Assembly: GCF_000385925.1 (NCBI RefSeq) | Contig: NC_021175.1 | Span: 937,501 to 1,001,500 of the forward strand | Length of the DNA stretch: 64,000 bases | Reading direction: 5' to 3' | DNA from: Streptococcus cristatus AS 1.3089 | Lineage (GTDB): Bacteria; Bacillota; Bacilli; Lactobacillales; Streptococcaceae | Part shown: in pieces, positions 16,979-26,723 of the stretch | How positions within the stretch are numbered: position 1 is the first letter of the stretch | Layout: each line of letters opens with the position of its first letter | Program-made: the position numbers and the translations under genes | Notes under the pieces: model-generated | What the model was told of the DNA's origin: nothing | Database searches by the model: none | What the model saw: only the letters and a program-made list of their open reading frames with translations

Positions 16979-17526
16979 CCCATGTTACTCTTGCTGTTAC
17001 AGGCAGTATTTCAGCCTATAAGGCAGCAGATATTACGAGCCAGCTGGGTAAGCTAGGCTATGGTGTATCTGTTCTCATGACGGAAGCTGCCAGTCACTTT
17101 ATCACCCCGCTGACCTTACAGGTTTTATCAAAAAATCCTGTTTCCCTTGACCTTATGGACGAGCCGAGGCCAGAAAAGGTCAACCATATTGAAATCGGCA
17201 AAGAAACAAATCTTTTCTTAGTCGCTCCCGCAACAGCTAATACCATCGCCAAACTGGCTAATGGTCTAGCAGACAATATGGTAACCGCTACAGCCCTTGC
17301 TCTCCCATCTCATGTCAAAAAAGCCATCGCGCCAGCCATGAATACCAAGATGTATGAAAATCCACTCACTCAGCACAATTTGGAAAGATTAAAAAAATTT
17401 GGCTGGGAGATTATCGAACCGCGTGAAGCTGTTCTAGCTTGCGGAGATCATGGGACTGGCGCTCTAGCTGATGTCAATATTATTATAGAAAAAGTAAAGG
17501 AAATTATAAATGAGAAAACAATCTAG
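16975..17526 (+). CDS. coaC: Phosphopantothenoylcysteine decarboxylase
   Basis: 183 residues of the flavoprotein decarboxylase family. VTGSISAYKAADITSQL binds FMN, the catalytic histidine sits in KVNHIEIGKE, the PAMNTKMYENP substrate-clamp motif and the reactive cysteine in VLACGDHGTGAL are present. It makes 4'-phosphopantetheine for CoA. Translationally coupled to coaB upstream and overlapping the transporter gene by 17 bases downstream: a compact three-gene pantothenate-to-CoA operon. Confidence 0.94.
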   Translation: MTHVTLAVTGSISAYKAADITSQLGKLGYGVSVLMTEAASHFITPLTLQVLSKNPVSLDLMDEPRPEKVNHIEIGKETNLFLVAPATANTIAKLANGLADNMVTATALALPSHVKKAIAPAMNTKMYENPLTQHNLERLKKFGWEIIEPREAVLACGDHGTGALADVNIIIEKVKEIINEKTI

Positions 17527-18073
17527 TATCGCGCAAATTGCTATCTTTTTTGCTATTATGTTAGTGCTCCATCTGCTGAGCTCTGTTATTTTCAACCTAC
17601 TACCGGTTCCGATTAAACCGACCATTATTCATATTCCAGTCATTATCGCTAGTATTATCTACGGACCGCGAATTGGAGCTGTTCTTGGAGCCCTAATGGG
17701 AGTAATCAGTGTGGTGACCAACACCGTTGTCCAACTGCCAACTAGCTACCTCTTCAGTCCTTTTGTAGAAAACGGCAGCATCAATTCATTGATCATCGCC
17801 ATGGTTCCACGTATTCTAATCGGAATCACTCCGTATTTTGTCTACAAATGGATGAAAACTAAGCCAGGTTTAGTTTTAGCTGGTGCCGTAGGCTCAATGA
17901 CTAACACCATCTTCGTTCTTGGAGGAATTTTCATTCTATTTTCATCTGTTTACAATGGAGATATCAAAGCCATGCTTGCATTGATTTTTTCAGCTAATGC
18001 AATCTCAGAAATGATTATTTCTGCTATCCTTACAGTTGCAATCGTTCCAGCACTTGAAAAACTTAAAAAATAA
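17510..18073 (+). CDS. panT: ECF transporter S component, probably for pantothenate
   Basis: 187 residues with five to six hydrophobic segments typical of an ECF-type substrate-binding (S) component: the first helix (about 8-30) is followed by PVPIKPTIIHIPVIIASIIYGPR, the loop that is characteristic of vitamin S components. It needs the shared EcfA/A'/T energising module, which is elsewhere. Its place as third gene in the coaB-coaC operon, overlapping coaC, points to pantothenate, the precursor of the pathway. Substrate is inferred from context rather than from the protein. Confidence 0.85.
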   Translation: MRKQSSIAQIAIFFAIMLVLHLLSSVIFNLLPVPIKPTIIHIPVIIASIIYGPRIGAVLGALMGVISVVTNTVVQLPTSYLFSPFVENGSINSLIIAMVPRILIGITPYFVYKWMKTKPGLVLAGAVGSMTNTIFVLGGIFILFSSVYNGDIKAMLALIFSANAISEMIISAILTVAIVPALEKLKK

Positions 18074-18096
18074 TCACCTAGCGTGATTATTTTTTT
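18070..18096 (+). terminator. Terminator of the coaBC-panT operon
   Basis: ATAATCAC (18070-18077) pairs with GTGATTAT (18083-18090), followed by TTTTTT; it overlaps the panT stop codon. Confidence 0.88.
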
Positions 18097-18169
18097 GATC
18101 CAAGCATGCTCGTTTTTTCAAAGTATTTCATTATTTTTTAGGTCGGCACTTTCAAAAATTATGAAAATA

Positions 18170-18178
18170 TGTTACAAT
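18170..18178 (+). promoter_or_regulatory. Extended -10 promoter of pgm
   Basis: TGTTACAAT, an extended -10, lies 90 bases before the pgm start; the intervening leader contains no obvious riboswitch. Confidence 0.5.
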
Positions 18179-18267
18179 GAAAGCGATTGAACAAACAAGA
18201 AAATCTTGTGCCCCTTCTTAAAACCACACAGTGATTTTCTATCTTAAATATAAAGGAGACTCCACCT

Positions 18268-19986
18268 ATGACCTATCAAGATAACTTCCAAAAATGGCTT
18301 GATTTTGCTGAACTTCCAGACTATCTTCGGAAAGATTTAGAAGGTATGGACGAAAAAACTAAGGAAGATGCCTTTTATACAAACCTTGAGTTCGGTACTG
18401 CCGGTATGCGCGGTCTGATTGGTGCTGGTACCAACCGTATCAATATTTATGTTGTCCGTCAGGCAACGGAAGGTTTGGCTCGTTTGATTGACGAAAAGGG
18501 AGATGAGTTCAAGAAACGTGGTGTAGCAATCGCCTACGACTCTCGCCACTTCTCACCAGAATTTGCCTTTGAATCTGCTGCAGTCTTGGCTAAACATGGC
18601 ATCAAGTCTTATGTATTTGAAAGCCTGCGTCCAACTCCAGAACTTTCATTTGCAGTGCGCCATTTGGGAACTTTTGCTGGTATCATGATTACAGCCAGCC
18701 ACAACCCTGCTCCATTTAACGGCTACAAGGTATATGGTGAAGACGGCGGACAAATGCCTCCGCATGATGCAGATGCATTGACTGATTACATCCGTGCGAT
18801 TGAAAATCCTTTTGCGATTGAGGTCGCTGATGTTGAAGCTGAAAAAGCTTCCGGCTTGATTGAAGTGATTGGCGATGCTATTGATGCTGAATACCTCAAG
18901 GAAGTTAAAGATGTCAATATCAACCAAAAACTGATTGACGAATACGGCAAGGACATGAAGATTGTCTACACACCACTTCATGGTACTGGGGAAATGTTGG
19001 CCCGTCGCGCTCTTGCCCAAGCAGGATTTGACTCTGTCCAAGTCGTTGAAGCACAGGCTGTCGCTGATCCAGACTTCTCTACTGTTAAGTCTCCAAACCC
19101 TGAAAGCCAAGCAGCCTTTGCTTTAGCTGAGGAATTGGGTCGCAAGGTTGGTGCAGATGTCTTGGTTGCAACTGACCCAGACGCTGACCGTGTTGGTGTA
19201 GAAGTTCTGCAAAAAGACGGCAGCTATCTCAACCTTTCAGGTAACCAAATCGGAGCCATTATGGCTAAGTACATCTTAGAAGCTCATAAGAGTGCTGGAA
19301 CTCTGCCAGCTAACGCAGCTCTTTGCAAATCCATAGTTTCTACCGACTTGGTAACTAAGATTGCTGAAAGCTACGGCGCAACCATGTTCAACGTCTTGAC
19401 TGGTTTCAAATTTATCGCTGAAAAGATTCAAGAATTCGAAGAAAAACACAACCACACTTATATGATGGGATTTGAAGAAAGCTTCGGTTACTTGATCAAA
19501 CCATTCGTACGTGATAAAGACGCCATCCAAGCCGTTCTAGTCGTGGCTGAACTTGCCGCCTACTACCGTTCACGTGGTTTGACACTTGCTGATGGTATCG
19601 AAGAAATCTACAAAGAATATGGCTACTACGCTGAAAAGACCATCTCTGTTACCCTTTCTGGTGTCGATGGTGCAGAACAAATCAAAGCAATCATGGCTAA
19701 GTTCCGTAATAATACTCCAAAAGAATGGAACCAAACAGCTATTACTGTCGTAGAAGACTTTAAGGCGCAGACTTCTACCGCTGCAGATGGTACTGTTACA
19801 GCTCTTACAACTCCTCCAAGCGATGTGCTGAAATACGCCTTGGCTGATGGTTCATGGATTGCTGTCCGTCCATCCGGAACAGAACCAAAAATCAAATTCT
19901 ACATTGCCGTTGTGGGTGAAAGCAACGAAGATTCACAAGCTAAGATTGCAAATATCGAAGCGGAAATCAATGCTTTTGTAAAATAA
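18268..19986 (+). CDS. pgm: Phosphoglucomutase
   Basis: 572 residues of the alpha-D-phosphohexomutase family. The phosphoserine loop is GIMITASHNPAPFNGYKVYG, the metal loop is ATDPDADRVGVEV, the sugar-binding loop is GFEESFGYL and the phosphate-binding loop is VRPSGTEPKIKFY, so all four active-site elements are intact. It interconverts glucose 1- and 6-phosphate, linking glycolysis with capsule, teichoic acid and glycogen-type precursors. AAGGAG precedes the ATG. The downstream thioredoxin-like gene is the same neighbour as in pneumococcus. Confidence 0.96.
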   Translation: MTYQDNFQKWLDFAELPDYLRKDLEGMDEKTKEDAFYTNLEFGTAGMRGLIGAGTNRINIYVVRQATEGLARLIDEKGDEFKKRGVAIAYDSRHFSPEFAFESAAVLAKHGIKSYVFESLRPTPELSFAVRHLGTFAGIMITASHNPAPFNGYKVYGEDGGQMPPHDADALTDYIRAIENPFAIEVADVEAEKASGLIEVIGDAIDAEYLKEVKDVNINQKLIDEYGKDMKIVYTPLHGTGEMLARRALAQAGFDSVQVVEAQAVADPDFSTVKSPNPESQAAFALAEELGRKVGADVLVATDPDADRVGVEVLQKDGSYLNLSGNQIGAIMAKYILEAHKSAGTLPANAALCKSIVSTDLVTKIAESYGATMFNVLTGFKFIAEKIQEFEEKHNHTYMMGFEESFGYLIKPFVRDKDAIQAVLVVAELAAYYRSRGLTLADGIEEIYKEYGYYAEKTISVTLSGVDGAEQIKAIMAKFRNNTPKEWNQTAITVVEDFKAQTSTAADGTVTALTTPPSDVLKYALADGSWIAVRPSGTEPKIKFYIAVVGESNEDSQAKIANIEAEINAFVK

Positions 19987-19995
19987 AGACCTATA

Positions 19996-20027
19996 AAAGA
20001 TGAGACCAAGCAATCTCATCTTTTTTT
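19996..20027 (+). terminator. Terminator of pgm
   Basis: AAAAGATGAGA pairs with TCTCATCTTTT and is followed by a T run. Confidence 0.88.
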
Positions 20028-20097
20028 CGTATCAAATCTAAGCAATTTTAAGAACTTTATGGCATACTAGTTTTATCAAAAGAAATGAGGATTATTT

Positions 20098-20445
20098 ATG
20101 GAACAATTTGCTCAAAATATTAAAGACTTGGAAGTCACAACTGTTGACCGAGCTCGCCAAGCTATTGCTGACAAAGAAACTGCAACTTTCTTCGTCGGTC
20201 GCCAATCTTGCCCATACTGCCGTAAATTCGCTGCTACTCTTGCAGGTGTTGTCGCTGATACCAAGGCGCATATTTTCTTTATCAATAGCGAAGAAGCTAG
20301 CGAATTAGAGAAACTGCAAGCCTTCCGTTCAGAATACAGCATTCCTACGGTTCCTGGTTTTGTTCATGTTCAAGACGGCCAAGTAGCTGTTCGTTGTGAT
20401 TCTTCTATGACTGCAGATGAGATTAAAGCTTTTGTTGGGATTTAA
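20098..20445 (+). CDS. Thioredoxin-like protein, Bta type
   Basis: 115 residues with a thioredoxin fold: TATFFVGRQSCPYCRKFAATL carries the redox motif CPYC (Cys38, Cys41), and SIPTVPGFVHV supplies the cis-proline. It has no signal peptide, so it should act in the cytoplasm. It matches the small protein often annotated as bacteriocin transport accessory protein (Bta) beside pgm in streptococci; that name comes from similarity to a bacteriocin-locus protein and does not prove a role in bacteriocin export, and no bacteriocin genes are nearby. Confidence 0.85.
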   Translation: MEQFAQNIKDLEVTTVDRARQAIADKETATFFVGRQSCPYCRKFAATLAGVVADTKAHIFFINSEEASELEKLQAFRSEYSIPTVPGFVHVQDGQVAVRCDSSMTADEIKAFVGI

Positions 20446-20526
20446 GCACAAGTTCCCATTTAAAGGGTAGTTTATTTGCCTCTCTCTTTACAGAGTGAGA
20501 AGGACTATAAGTTATTTTAAAAACGA

Positions 20527-20554
20527 AAAAGACAAACAATATTGTTTGTCTTTT
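20527..20554. terminator. Bidirectional terminator
   Basis: A perfect palindrome around AACAATATTGTT with arms AAAAGAC/GTCTTTT. It serves the thioredoxin gene on the plus strand and the membrane-protein gene on the minus strand, overlapping the stop codon of the latter. Confidence 0.88.
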
Positions 20555-21179
20555 ATTTTTCTTTCAAAGTATATATCGGAAAGCCGCGTTCTACTATTTT
20601 ATCATCTAGTTTAAAATAATTTTTAAACCAATGCTTATATTTTTTAAATAAAGCTTCAATAGAGATATACAGGATGATTAGTGAAAAAATAAATAGAAAA
20701 GCGTGCCAATCTTGAAATTCCGATGAACTCTCAATGAAAATACCCCAGTATACACATGAGAAGAGCAAAAGAACTCCTAAAATTAAATTTACATATAAAA
20801 TATAGCTCACAAAGAAGAGAAATTGATGTTTCTTTGATCTTTTACTGTAATAGATTTTATAGTTTTCGGTGTGTCTTTCGAAGACAGGCAAGTGAAAGGA
20901 ATAGCGTCCGCTCCCGAACTTGACTAACTCAGGTAAGGCATGATAGCCACACCAATGGAAGAATTTATAGATGAACTCGCGAGTCAAAAAATAAATATTT
21001 AAACCTATAAAAATTGGAATAATGACGAAGTCAGGTTTCACCGTTGGAGAAAATACCCGCTGAAAATAAAGAAGGCAATGTAAGAAATTCAAAGCGCCTA
21101 ATATAAAATAAATGACACTAGCAAGTTTGCTACGACGTCCAATAAAAGTTTTATCTGGAGGACTAGAGGTAGGGGACAT
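20553..21179 (-). CDS. Membrane protein of unknown function
   Basis: 208 residues with about four hydrophobic segments (roughly 19-36, 48-65, 123-147 and 160-178), separated by a basic loop (FERHTENYKIYYSKRSKKHQ). I recognise no conserved domain. It lies alone on the minus strand between mutY and a bidirectional terminator; mutY is upstream on the same strand with a 57-bp gap, so read-through is possible. No signal peptide-like cleavage site. Function unknown. Confidence 0.65.
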   Translation of the reverse strand: MSPTSSPPDKTFIGRRSKLASVIYFILGALNFLHCLLYFQRVFSPTVKPDFVIIPIFIGLNIYFLTREFIYKFFHWCGYHALPELVKFGSGRYSFHLPVFERHTENYKIYYSKRSKKHQFLFFVSYILYVNLILGVLLLFSCVYWGIFIESSSEFQDWHAFLFIFSLIILYISIEALFKKYKHWFKNYFKLDDKIVERGFPIYTLKEK

Positions 21180-21235
21180 ATTTTAGTGATTTCCTATTCT
21201 TCGTAAATTTAATCGAGTACAACAGACTATTGACT

Positions 21236-22399
21236 TTAGTTTCCATCTTTTACGTTCCTAAAAGCCTCCCACATCTTCTGCTGGGGCTTGGCAAAGGGGT
21301 ACTTGCCAAATTCTTCTGGATCAAGCCACAAGACCTCTCCCTCAGCTTCGTGCTGGCTATCTTTGACTCGACCATAAGCCAGCTGGATATGCCACTTACG
21401 ATGACTGAAAACATGCTGCACCTTCGGAAAGGACTGTTGCTGCCAATCGACAATCAACTCATAATCCTGCTCAAAGCTTTCTTGAGGAGACAAGTCCAGA
21501 TTGGGCTGATTTTCAGCCACCTCAAAGAGAGACATCTGATTATCTGATTGAAATTCCTCGACTTCAATCAAGGGAAAATGCCAAAAACCTGATAGCAAGC
21601 CAGCAGCTTCATTCTTTTCAAGCAAGAACTGTCCTTGCTCGTTTTCGATAATCAAGCCCTGCAAATAGACCGGAACTGGCTTCTTTTTAGGTGCTTTAAT
21701 TGGATATTTATCCATTGTTCCGTGCAAATAAGCTGCGCTGAACTCTTTTACAGGACTGTCTTCTGGATGAGGATTAATAGGAGCTTCAATATCCGATCCC
21801 AAATCCATCAACGCCTGATTGAAATCTCCAGGTCTGTCTGGATCAATCAAAATCTCCATCATAGCCTGAAAAACCTTACGATTGCTAGGTTGGCCAATAT
21901 CTAAATCAACCTCAAACAATCGACTCAGCACCCGCATGACATTTCCATCCACCGCGGGTTCAGGAAGGCCAAAGGCAATACTAGCAATGGCGCCAGCCGT
22001 ATAAGGTCCAATTCCTTTGAGGCTAGCAATTTCCTCATAGTTATCAGGAAATTTTCCATCAAAATCCGTCATTATCTGCTGGGCTGCTTTTTGCATATTT
22101 CGCACCCGTGAATAATAGCCCAACCCTTCCCAAGCCTTGAGCAATCTCTCCTCTGGCGCATGTGCTAAATCAGCTACTGTCGGGAACCAGTCAAGAAAAC
22201 GCTCATAGTAAGGAATCACGGTATCCACACGTGTTTGCTGCAACATAATCTCAGAAACCCAGATATGATATGGATTGTTTGTTCGGCGCCAAGGCAGGTC
22301 GCGTTTGTTTTCATCATACCAAGTCAATAATTTCTTGCGAAAAGAGGCAATTTTTTCCTCTTCCCACATTTCAATTCCAAAATTTTTTAAATCTAACAT
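21236..22399 (-). CDS. mutY: A/G-specific adenine glycosylase lacking the iron-sulfur cluster
   Basis: 387 residues. The glycosylase core has LPWRR, SEIMLQQTRVDTVIPYY and the helix-hairpin-helix with catalytic aspartate GIGPYTAGAIASIAFGL...AVDGNV; the C-terminal NUDT1-like domain (QGQFLLEKNEAAGLLSGFWHFPL) recognises 8-oxoG. Where most MutY proteins have the Cys-X6-Cys-X2-Cys-X5-Cys loop, this one reads DIEAPINPHPEDSPVKEFSAAY: all four cysteines are gone (E, P, S, S). Cluster-free MutY is a known variant in Lactobacillales, so the enzyme is expected to work. It removes A opposite 8-oxoG. The start follows pneumococcal MutY; an internal ATG at 22369 is possible. Confidence 0.94.
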   Translation of the reverse strand: MLDLKNFGIEMWEEEKIASFRKKLLTWYDENKRDLPWRRTNNPYHIWVSEIMLQQTRVDTVIPYYERFLDWFPTVADLAHAPEERLLKAWEGLGYYSRVRNMQKAAQQIMTDFDGKFPDNYEEIASLKGIGPYTAGAIASIAFGLPEPAVDGNVMRVLSRLFEVDLDIGQPSNRKVFQAMMEILIDPDRPGDFNQALMDLGSDIEAPINPHPEDSPVKEFSAAYLHGTMDKYPIKAPKKKPVPVYLQGLIIENEQGQFLLEKNEAAGLLSGFWHFPLIEVEEFQSDNQMSLFEVAENQPNLDLSPQESFEQDYELIVDWQQQSFPKVQHVFSHRKWHIQLAYGRVKDSQHEAEGEVLWLDPEEFGKYPFAKPQQKMWEAFRNVKDGN

Positions 22400-22426
22400 T
22401 TTTCTTATACTTAAGTAGACTAAAAA

Positions 22427-22602
22427 GAGAGTGGGACAGAAATCGGTAATTCGTTAGAATTCGATTTCGTCGTCCCACCTCCGCACAGTTGAGTAGGGCT
22501 GTAAAAGCTGATGAAATCAGCCTAGTAGAGCCCACTCAACCACTGTGTCTTGCTCGATAATCCAAAGACAATCGAGAGGCTAGGACTTTTGTCCCAGACT
22601 CT
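22427..22602 (-). repeat. 175-bp MITE-like element, copy B
   Basis: Inverted relative to copy A (GAGAGTGGGAC on the left, GTCCCAGACTC on the right). It fills the gap between the mutY start and the pta 3' end, so its terminal hairpin with flanking T run probably terminates pta. Confidence 0.9.
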
Positions 22603-22614
22603 TTTTTAGTTATT

Positions 22615-23589
22615 TTATTGGTCAACACATTGTGCAGCTGTAATCAGTGTTAAGTTATAAACGTCATCTGAATTACATCCGCGAGAAAGGTCGTTTACTG
22701 GCTTATTCAATCCTTGAAGAACTGGACCGACTGCTGAGAATCCACCTAAACGCTCTGCCATTTTATAGCCGATATTCCCTGCTTCAATGCTTGGGAAGAC
22801 AAAGACAGTCGCTTTACCTGCAACCTTGCTTCCTGGAGCTTTCAAAGCTGCTGTGCTTGGTACAAAGGCAGCATCAAATTGCAATTCTCCGTCAACTTCT
22901 AGGTCTGGGCGCAATTCATGAACCAACTTAGTCGCATGAACCACTTTATCAACGCTTTCTCCAAAACCAGATCCTTTAGTTGAATAGCTAAGCATGGCAA
23001 TCTTCGGATCAATACCAAACATTTTGGCAGTCACAGCTGAGTTAATCGCAATTTCTGCCAAGGCTTCTGAGTCAGGATTGATGTTAATGGCACAGTCACT
23101 GAAAAGATAACGTTCTGAACCACGCACCATGAGGAAGGCACCTGAAGTTCTTGTTACATTTGGACGCGTTTTAATGATTTGCAAGGCTGGACGCACTGTA
23201 GCAGCTGTAGAGTGGATAGAGCCAGAAACCATACCATCTACGATACCGAGGTAGACCAGCATAACTCCAAAATAGTTAACGTCTGTTCTTAAAAGCTCGA
23301 GAGCTTCTTCTTCACTGATTTTGCCCTTACGACGTTCCACAAGAGCAGCTACCATTTCTTCCATTCTGTCATAGTTTTTAGGATCTATGACTTCATATCC
23401 GTCCATAATGTTTTCGATTTCCAGGTAAATACGGATTTTATCTGGATTTCCCAAAAGAACTGGTGTAACTTCTGACTCTTTTACTATGCGTTTCACCGCT
23501 TGAAGAATACGCGGTTCTTGCCCTTCTGGCAATACAATACGAACATTTTTTCCAACAACTGTGTCTCTTAGACTTTCAAAAACTTCCAT
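22615..23589 (-). CDS. pta: Phosphate acetyltransferase
   Basis: 324 residues, the short single-domain Pta of Firmicutes. The N-terminus VGKNVRIVLPEGQEPRILQAVKRIVKE, the central GMVSGSIHSTAATVRPALQIIKT and the C-terminal GGFSAVGPVLQGLNKPVNDLSRGC are family signatures. It converts acetyl-CoA and phosphate to acetyl phosphate and CoA, the step before ATP-forming acetate kinase; acetyl phosphate also donates phosphate to response regulators. It is the last gene of the relQ-nadK-rluD-pta run. Confidence 0.96.
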   Translation of the reverse strand: MEVFESLRDTVVGKNVRIVLPEGQEPRILQAVKRIVKESEVTPVLLGNPDKIRIYLEIENIMDGYEVIDPKNYDRMEEMVAALVERRKGKISEEEALELLRTDVNYFGVMLVYLGIVDGMVSGSIHSTAATVRPALQIIKTRPNVTRTSGAFLMVRGSERYLFSDCAININPDSEALAEIAINSAVTAKMFGIDPKIAMLSYSTKGSGFGESVDKVVHATKLVHELRPDLEVDGELQFDAAFVPSTAALKAPGSKVAGKATVFVFPSIEAGNIGYKMAERLGGFSAVGPVLQGLNKPVNDLSRGCNSDDVYNLTLITAAQCVDQ

Positions 23590-23608
23590 GAGTTTCTCCT
23601 TTAAAATT

Positions 23609-24502
23609 TTAATTATTTTTTGTTAACGATGTAATAGTATTTTGGAAATCAATCGGCAACTGGGATTCCAATTGAAGCTGCTTTTCCAAAAATGGATTAT
23701 AAAAAGATAAAGAGTGACAATGCAAGGCCTGACGTGTAATTCCCGCTTCCAAAGTCCCGCCATAGAGATCATCTCCAAGGAGCGGAAAGCCAAGATGGGC
23801 AAAGTGCACACGAATTTGATGGGTTCGTCCAGTGTGCAAGCGAATATCTACCAAATAGATATCTCCAAACTGCTCTACAACCTTGTAGCTGGTATGAGCA
23901 TATTTGCCATCCTTTGTCACACATCTGGTGATGATGCTATCAGGGTCGCGCCCAATTGGCGCAATAATGTCCCCCTCTGGTTTAAGCTCACCGCGCCCCT
24001 GAACGAGCGCGTAATATCGCTTCTCAATCATTTTTTTCTGCAGTTGCTTATCCAGTCTTGCATGGGCATAGCCATGTTTTGCAAAGAGCATGAGACCACT
24101 GGTGTCACGATCCAATCTTGTCACAATGTGAACCTGCTGATTTTCATAATCTTGACGAATATAGTAGGCCTTGACAAAGTTTGCCATCGTATTCGAATGA
24201 TTGACACTGGGGATACTGGCCACCCCTGCAGGCTTGTCTAAAACCAGAAAATGCGCATCTTCATACACGATTGACAAATCTCGATCCACGGCTTCTAGGC
24301 TTTCAAATCCCTTCTCAGAGGGAATATCTACCGTTACCTTATCGCCAATATCCAGTAAATAAATAGCGTTTTGAGGCTGATTATTGACAAGAATATTGCC
24401 ACCTGCAAACTTGACCTTGGCCAAAAGCCCTTTCGAAATCTCATGCTTTTTCAAAAATGTTTTGACTTTGACATGCTCATCCGCAATAAATTCAAATCTC
24501 AT
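23609..24502 (-). CDS. RluA/RluD-family pseudouridine synthase
   Basis: 297 residues from the ATG at 24502 (GAGGAGT upstream), which overlaps the nadK stop by four bases. An S4-like N-terminal part ([19 protein letters not shown]) is followed by the synthase core with the catalytic aspartate in [18 protein letters not shown] and the conserved [28 protein letters not shown]. It isomerises uridine in rRNA or tRNA; the exact target cannot be told. Part of a conserved streptococcal order relQ-nadK-rluD-pta. Confidence 0.92.
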   Translation of the reverse strand: MRFEFIADEHVKVKTFLKKHEISKGLLAKVKFAGGNILVNNQPQNAIYLLDIGDKVTVDIPSEKGFESLEAVDRDLSIVYEDAHFLVLDKPAGVASIPSVNHSNTMANFVKAYYIRQDYENQQVHIVTRLDRDTSGLMLFAKHGYAHARLDKQLQKKMIEKRYYALVQGRGELKPEGDIIAPIGRDPDSIITRCVTKDGKYAHTSYKVVEQFGDIYLVDIRLHTGRTHQIRVHFAHLGFPLLGDDLYGGTLEAGITRQALHCHSLSFYNPFLEKQLQLESQLPIDFQNTITSLTKNN

Positions 24503-25317
24503 TCTTGGCACTCCTCGATAAAGGAGTCTCTCACGCGATTCCAAAAGCTGGTATGGCTAGGCGAAGCTACAAAGTTAATCTTATGATTATCGATTTGGTA
24601 CTCGATACGGACAATATTTTTATAAGAAAACGTTTGATTATCGACCGCTATGGTATAGTAATCATTACGTGTCGGCAGCAGTTCAATCTTATCTTTTTTA
24701 GGAACAATAACTGAGGAACCCAAGGTACGATACACACGATTGTTGAGACTAGCAATCTCTGTCACTTGCAAGGCTTCAATCGTTGGGTGTAGGACTGCTC
24801 CTCCTAAAGATTTATTGTAGGCCGTACTACCAGTCGGCGTTGAGACAGAAATCCCATCGCCTCTGAAACGCTCAAAATGAACATTATTGATGACCACATC
24901 AACAACCATTGTTCTATCGGAGCGTTTAATGGTTGCTTCATTAAGCGCTCGAATAGTTCGCGTTTCACCATTTTCAAAAGTCAGCTTGACATTCAAAATC
25001 GGATAAGAGACCTTAGCACCTGTGTCCAATTTCAGATTTTCCACTAATTTGTCGATTTCAAAGTCTCGATAGTCCGTATAAAAACCCAAATGTCCCGTAT
25101 GAACACCGACAAAGCGAACCTTATCCAGCTGATCTTCATACTTGTGGAAGGCTGATAGCAGCATCCCATCACCACCAACAGAAATCACGATATCTGGATT
25201 TTTGGGTGTCAGGATAAAGCCTGCTTTCCGCAATTTTTGCATCAGAGCTTGAAATACTTCCTCACTCTGCCTTTTGCGATTGCGGATAATCGCAATTTTT
25301 TTACCTGTATTCTTCAT
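24499..25317 (-). CDS. nadK: NAD kinase
   Basis: 272 residues. [11 protein letters not shown] is the GGDG active-site motif, [30 protein letters not shown] and the glycine-rich [25 protein letters not shown] are the NAD-binding loops. It phosphorylates NAD to NADP. I start it at the ATG at 25317 (MKNTGKKIA, as in pneumococcus); this lies inside the last codons of relQ, a 17-base overlap implying translational coupling, which may explain the weak ribosome-binding site. Confidence 0.93.
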   Translation of the reverse strand: MKNTGKKIAIIRNRKRQSEEVFQALMQKLRKAGFILTPKNPDIVISVGGDGMLLSAFHKYEDQLDKVRFVGVHTGHLGFYTDYRDFEIDKLVENLKLDTGAKVSYPILNVKLTFENGETRTIRALNEATIKRSDRTMVVDVVINNVHFERFRGDGISVSTPTGSTAYNKSLGGAVLHPTIEALQVTEIASLNNRVYRTLGSSVIVPKKDKIELLPTRNDYYTIAVDNQTFSYKNIVRIEYQIDNHKINFVASPSHTSFWNRVRDSFIEECQE

Positions 25318-25972
25318 CTGTATCGTCACTATTTCCAACACCATCATTTAACTTGCGGTGCAGAGGATCAAAGAGTGCTTGTGCTTCTTGGATGGCATCA
25401 CGAATGGCTCCCATCTCTTCGTCTAGCTGGTAGGCCAGATTGGCCGTTATCTCCAAGCGTTTCTTGATCTCCTCCGGAAATTCTCCTTTATACTTATAGT
25501 TTAAAGAGTGCTCAATCGTTGCCCAAAAGTTCATGGACAAGGTACGAATCTGAATTTCTGCTAAGATAACTTTGTTTCCGTTAATCGTATCTACCTGATA
25601 TTCAACGATGGCATGGTAGCTACGGTAACCGCTGGCTTTTTGTTTTTGTATGTAATCACGCTCCTGGACGATACGCATATCTGTCCGATTTCGCAAAACT
25701 TCCAAAACTTCATCCACATCGTCTACAAATTGAACCATAACACGCAAACCAGCAATATCCTGCATCTCTTGGGCTAAGTTTTCCTCAGTAATCCCTCGAA
25801 GCTCCATTTTCTCCTTGATGCTTTCAATATGCTTTACGCGACCAGTTACAAACTCAATTGGTGAATGGCGTTGCTGTTTGCGATACTGTTTGCGAATACC
25901 GCGAAGCTTGATTTTCAACTCACCAACTGCCTGAATATATGGATCCAGAAAATCTTCCCAATCTATTGTCAT
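25301..25972 (-). CDS. relQ: Small alarmone synthetase RelQ
   Basis: 223 residues, single synthetase domain without the hydrolase, TGS or ACT domains of Rel[37 protein letters not shown] and [23 protein letters not shown] are the synthetase signatures. It makes (p)ppGpp from GTP/GDP and ATP and acts as an oligomer in the family. An ATG three codons earlier exists, but AAGG is placed seven bases from the ATG at 25972. It heads the nadK-rluD-pta operon and is divergent from the CYTH gene. Confidence 0.93.
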   Translation of the reverse strand: MTIDWEDFLDPYIQAVGELKIKLRGIRKQYRKQQRHSPIEFVTGRVKHIESIKEKMELRGITEENLAQEMQDIAGLRVMVQFVDDVDEVLEVLRNRTDMRIVQERDYIQKQKASGYRSYHAIVEYQVDTINGNKVILAEIQIRTLSMNFWATIEHSLNYKYKGEFPEEIKKRLEITANLAYQLDEEMGAIRDAIQEAQALFDPLHRKLNDGVGNSDDTDEEYR

Positions 25973-26067
25973 ATACATACCTTGTCATCTATTCGTTTTT
26001 TGTATAAAATAAACACAGTTGTTATTATAACATAAAATCGCTTTCAGATAAAGAAAAGGATTTAAAA

Positions 26068-26628
26068 ATGAACCATTTAGAAATAGAATACAAAACAATG
26101 CTAACAGAAGACGAACATAAACGACTTCTGACCTTCTTTGATCATGTCCAGCCAATTTTCCAAGTCAACTATTATATTGATTCGGCTGACTTTGCTCTCC
26201 GTGAAGCTCGTATGGCTCTGCGAGTCCGAACCACTCCTGAGGATGCAGAGTTTACTCTAAAAATTCCTCAAAAACTTGGAAATTTCGAGTATAACCAAGC
26301 CTTGTCCAAAGATGAATTTAAGAAAATTACAGAAAAATTGCAATTCCCTCAGGGAGAAATCCTAGACAAACTTCAAGAGAAAAAAATCCCAGTTGACAAA
26401 CTGACAATCCTCGGAACCCTTGAAAATATTCGCTACGAAAAACAAGATACACTCGGTCTTTTTGCCTTGGACGAAAGCCGTTACTTTGGTAAAAAAGATT
26501 TCGAACTAGAATTAGAAATCAATAATATCGAAGAAGGGGAACAGAAATTCAAAGACTTTTTAAATGAAAAGCAAATCCAATACAAGCCTGGTAAAAGTAA
26601 GATTGCTAGATTTTCCGAAAACTTGTAA
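26068..26628 (+). CDS. CYTH domain protein
   Basis: 186 residues. The EIEYKTML motif (ExExK) near the N-terminus defines the CYTH fold, followed by NYYIDSADFALREARMALRVRT and, later, DESRYFGKKDFELELEINN, which supply the acidic and basic tunnel residues. CYTH proteins hydrolyse or bind triphosphates (inorganic triphosphate, thiamine triphosphate). The exact substrate is not known; its constant position beside the alarmone synthetase suggests nucleotide or polyphosphate metabolism. It precedes prs. Confidence 0.9.
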   Translation: MNHLEIEYKTMLTEDEHKRLLTFFDHVQPIFQVNYYIDSADFALREARMALRVRTTPEDAEFTLKIPQKLGNFEYNQALSKDEFKKITEKLQFPQGEILDKLQEKKIPVDKLTILGTLENIRYEKQDTLGLFALDESRYFGKKDFELELEINNIEEGEQKFKDFLNEKQIQYKPGKSKIARFSENL

Positions 26629-26723
26629 AAATGCTGAAATAATCTCATTTTTTTGGTAGAATAATACTTATAAATCTAAAGAGACAAAAAGAGGATGGTC
26701 ATTCTAATGTCAGACAAAAAAAT

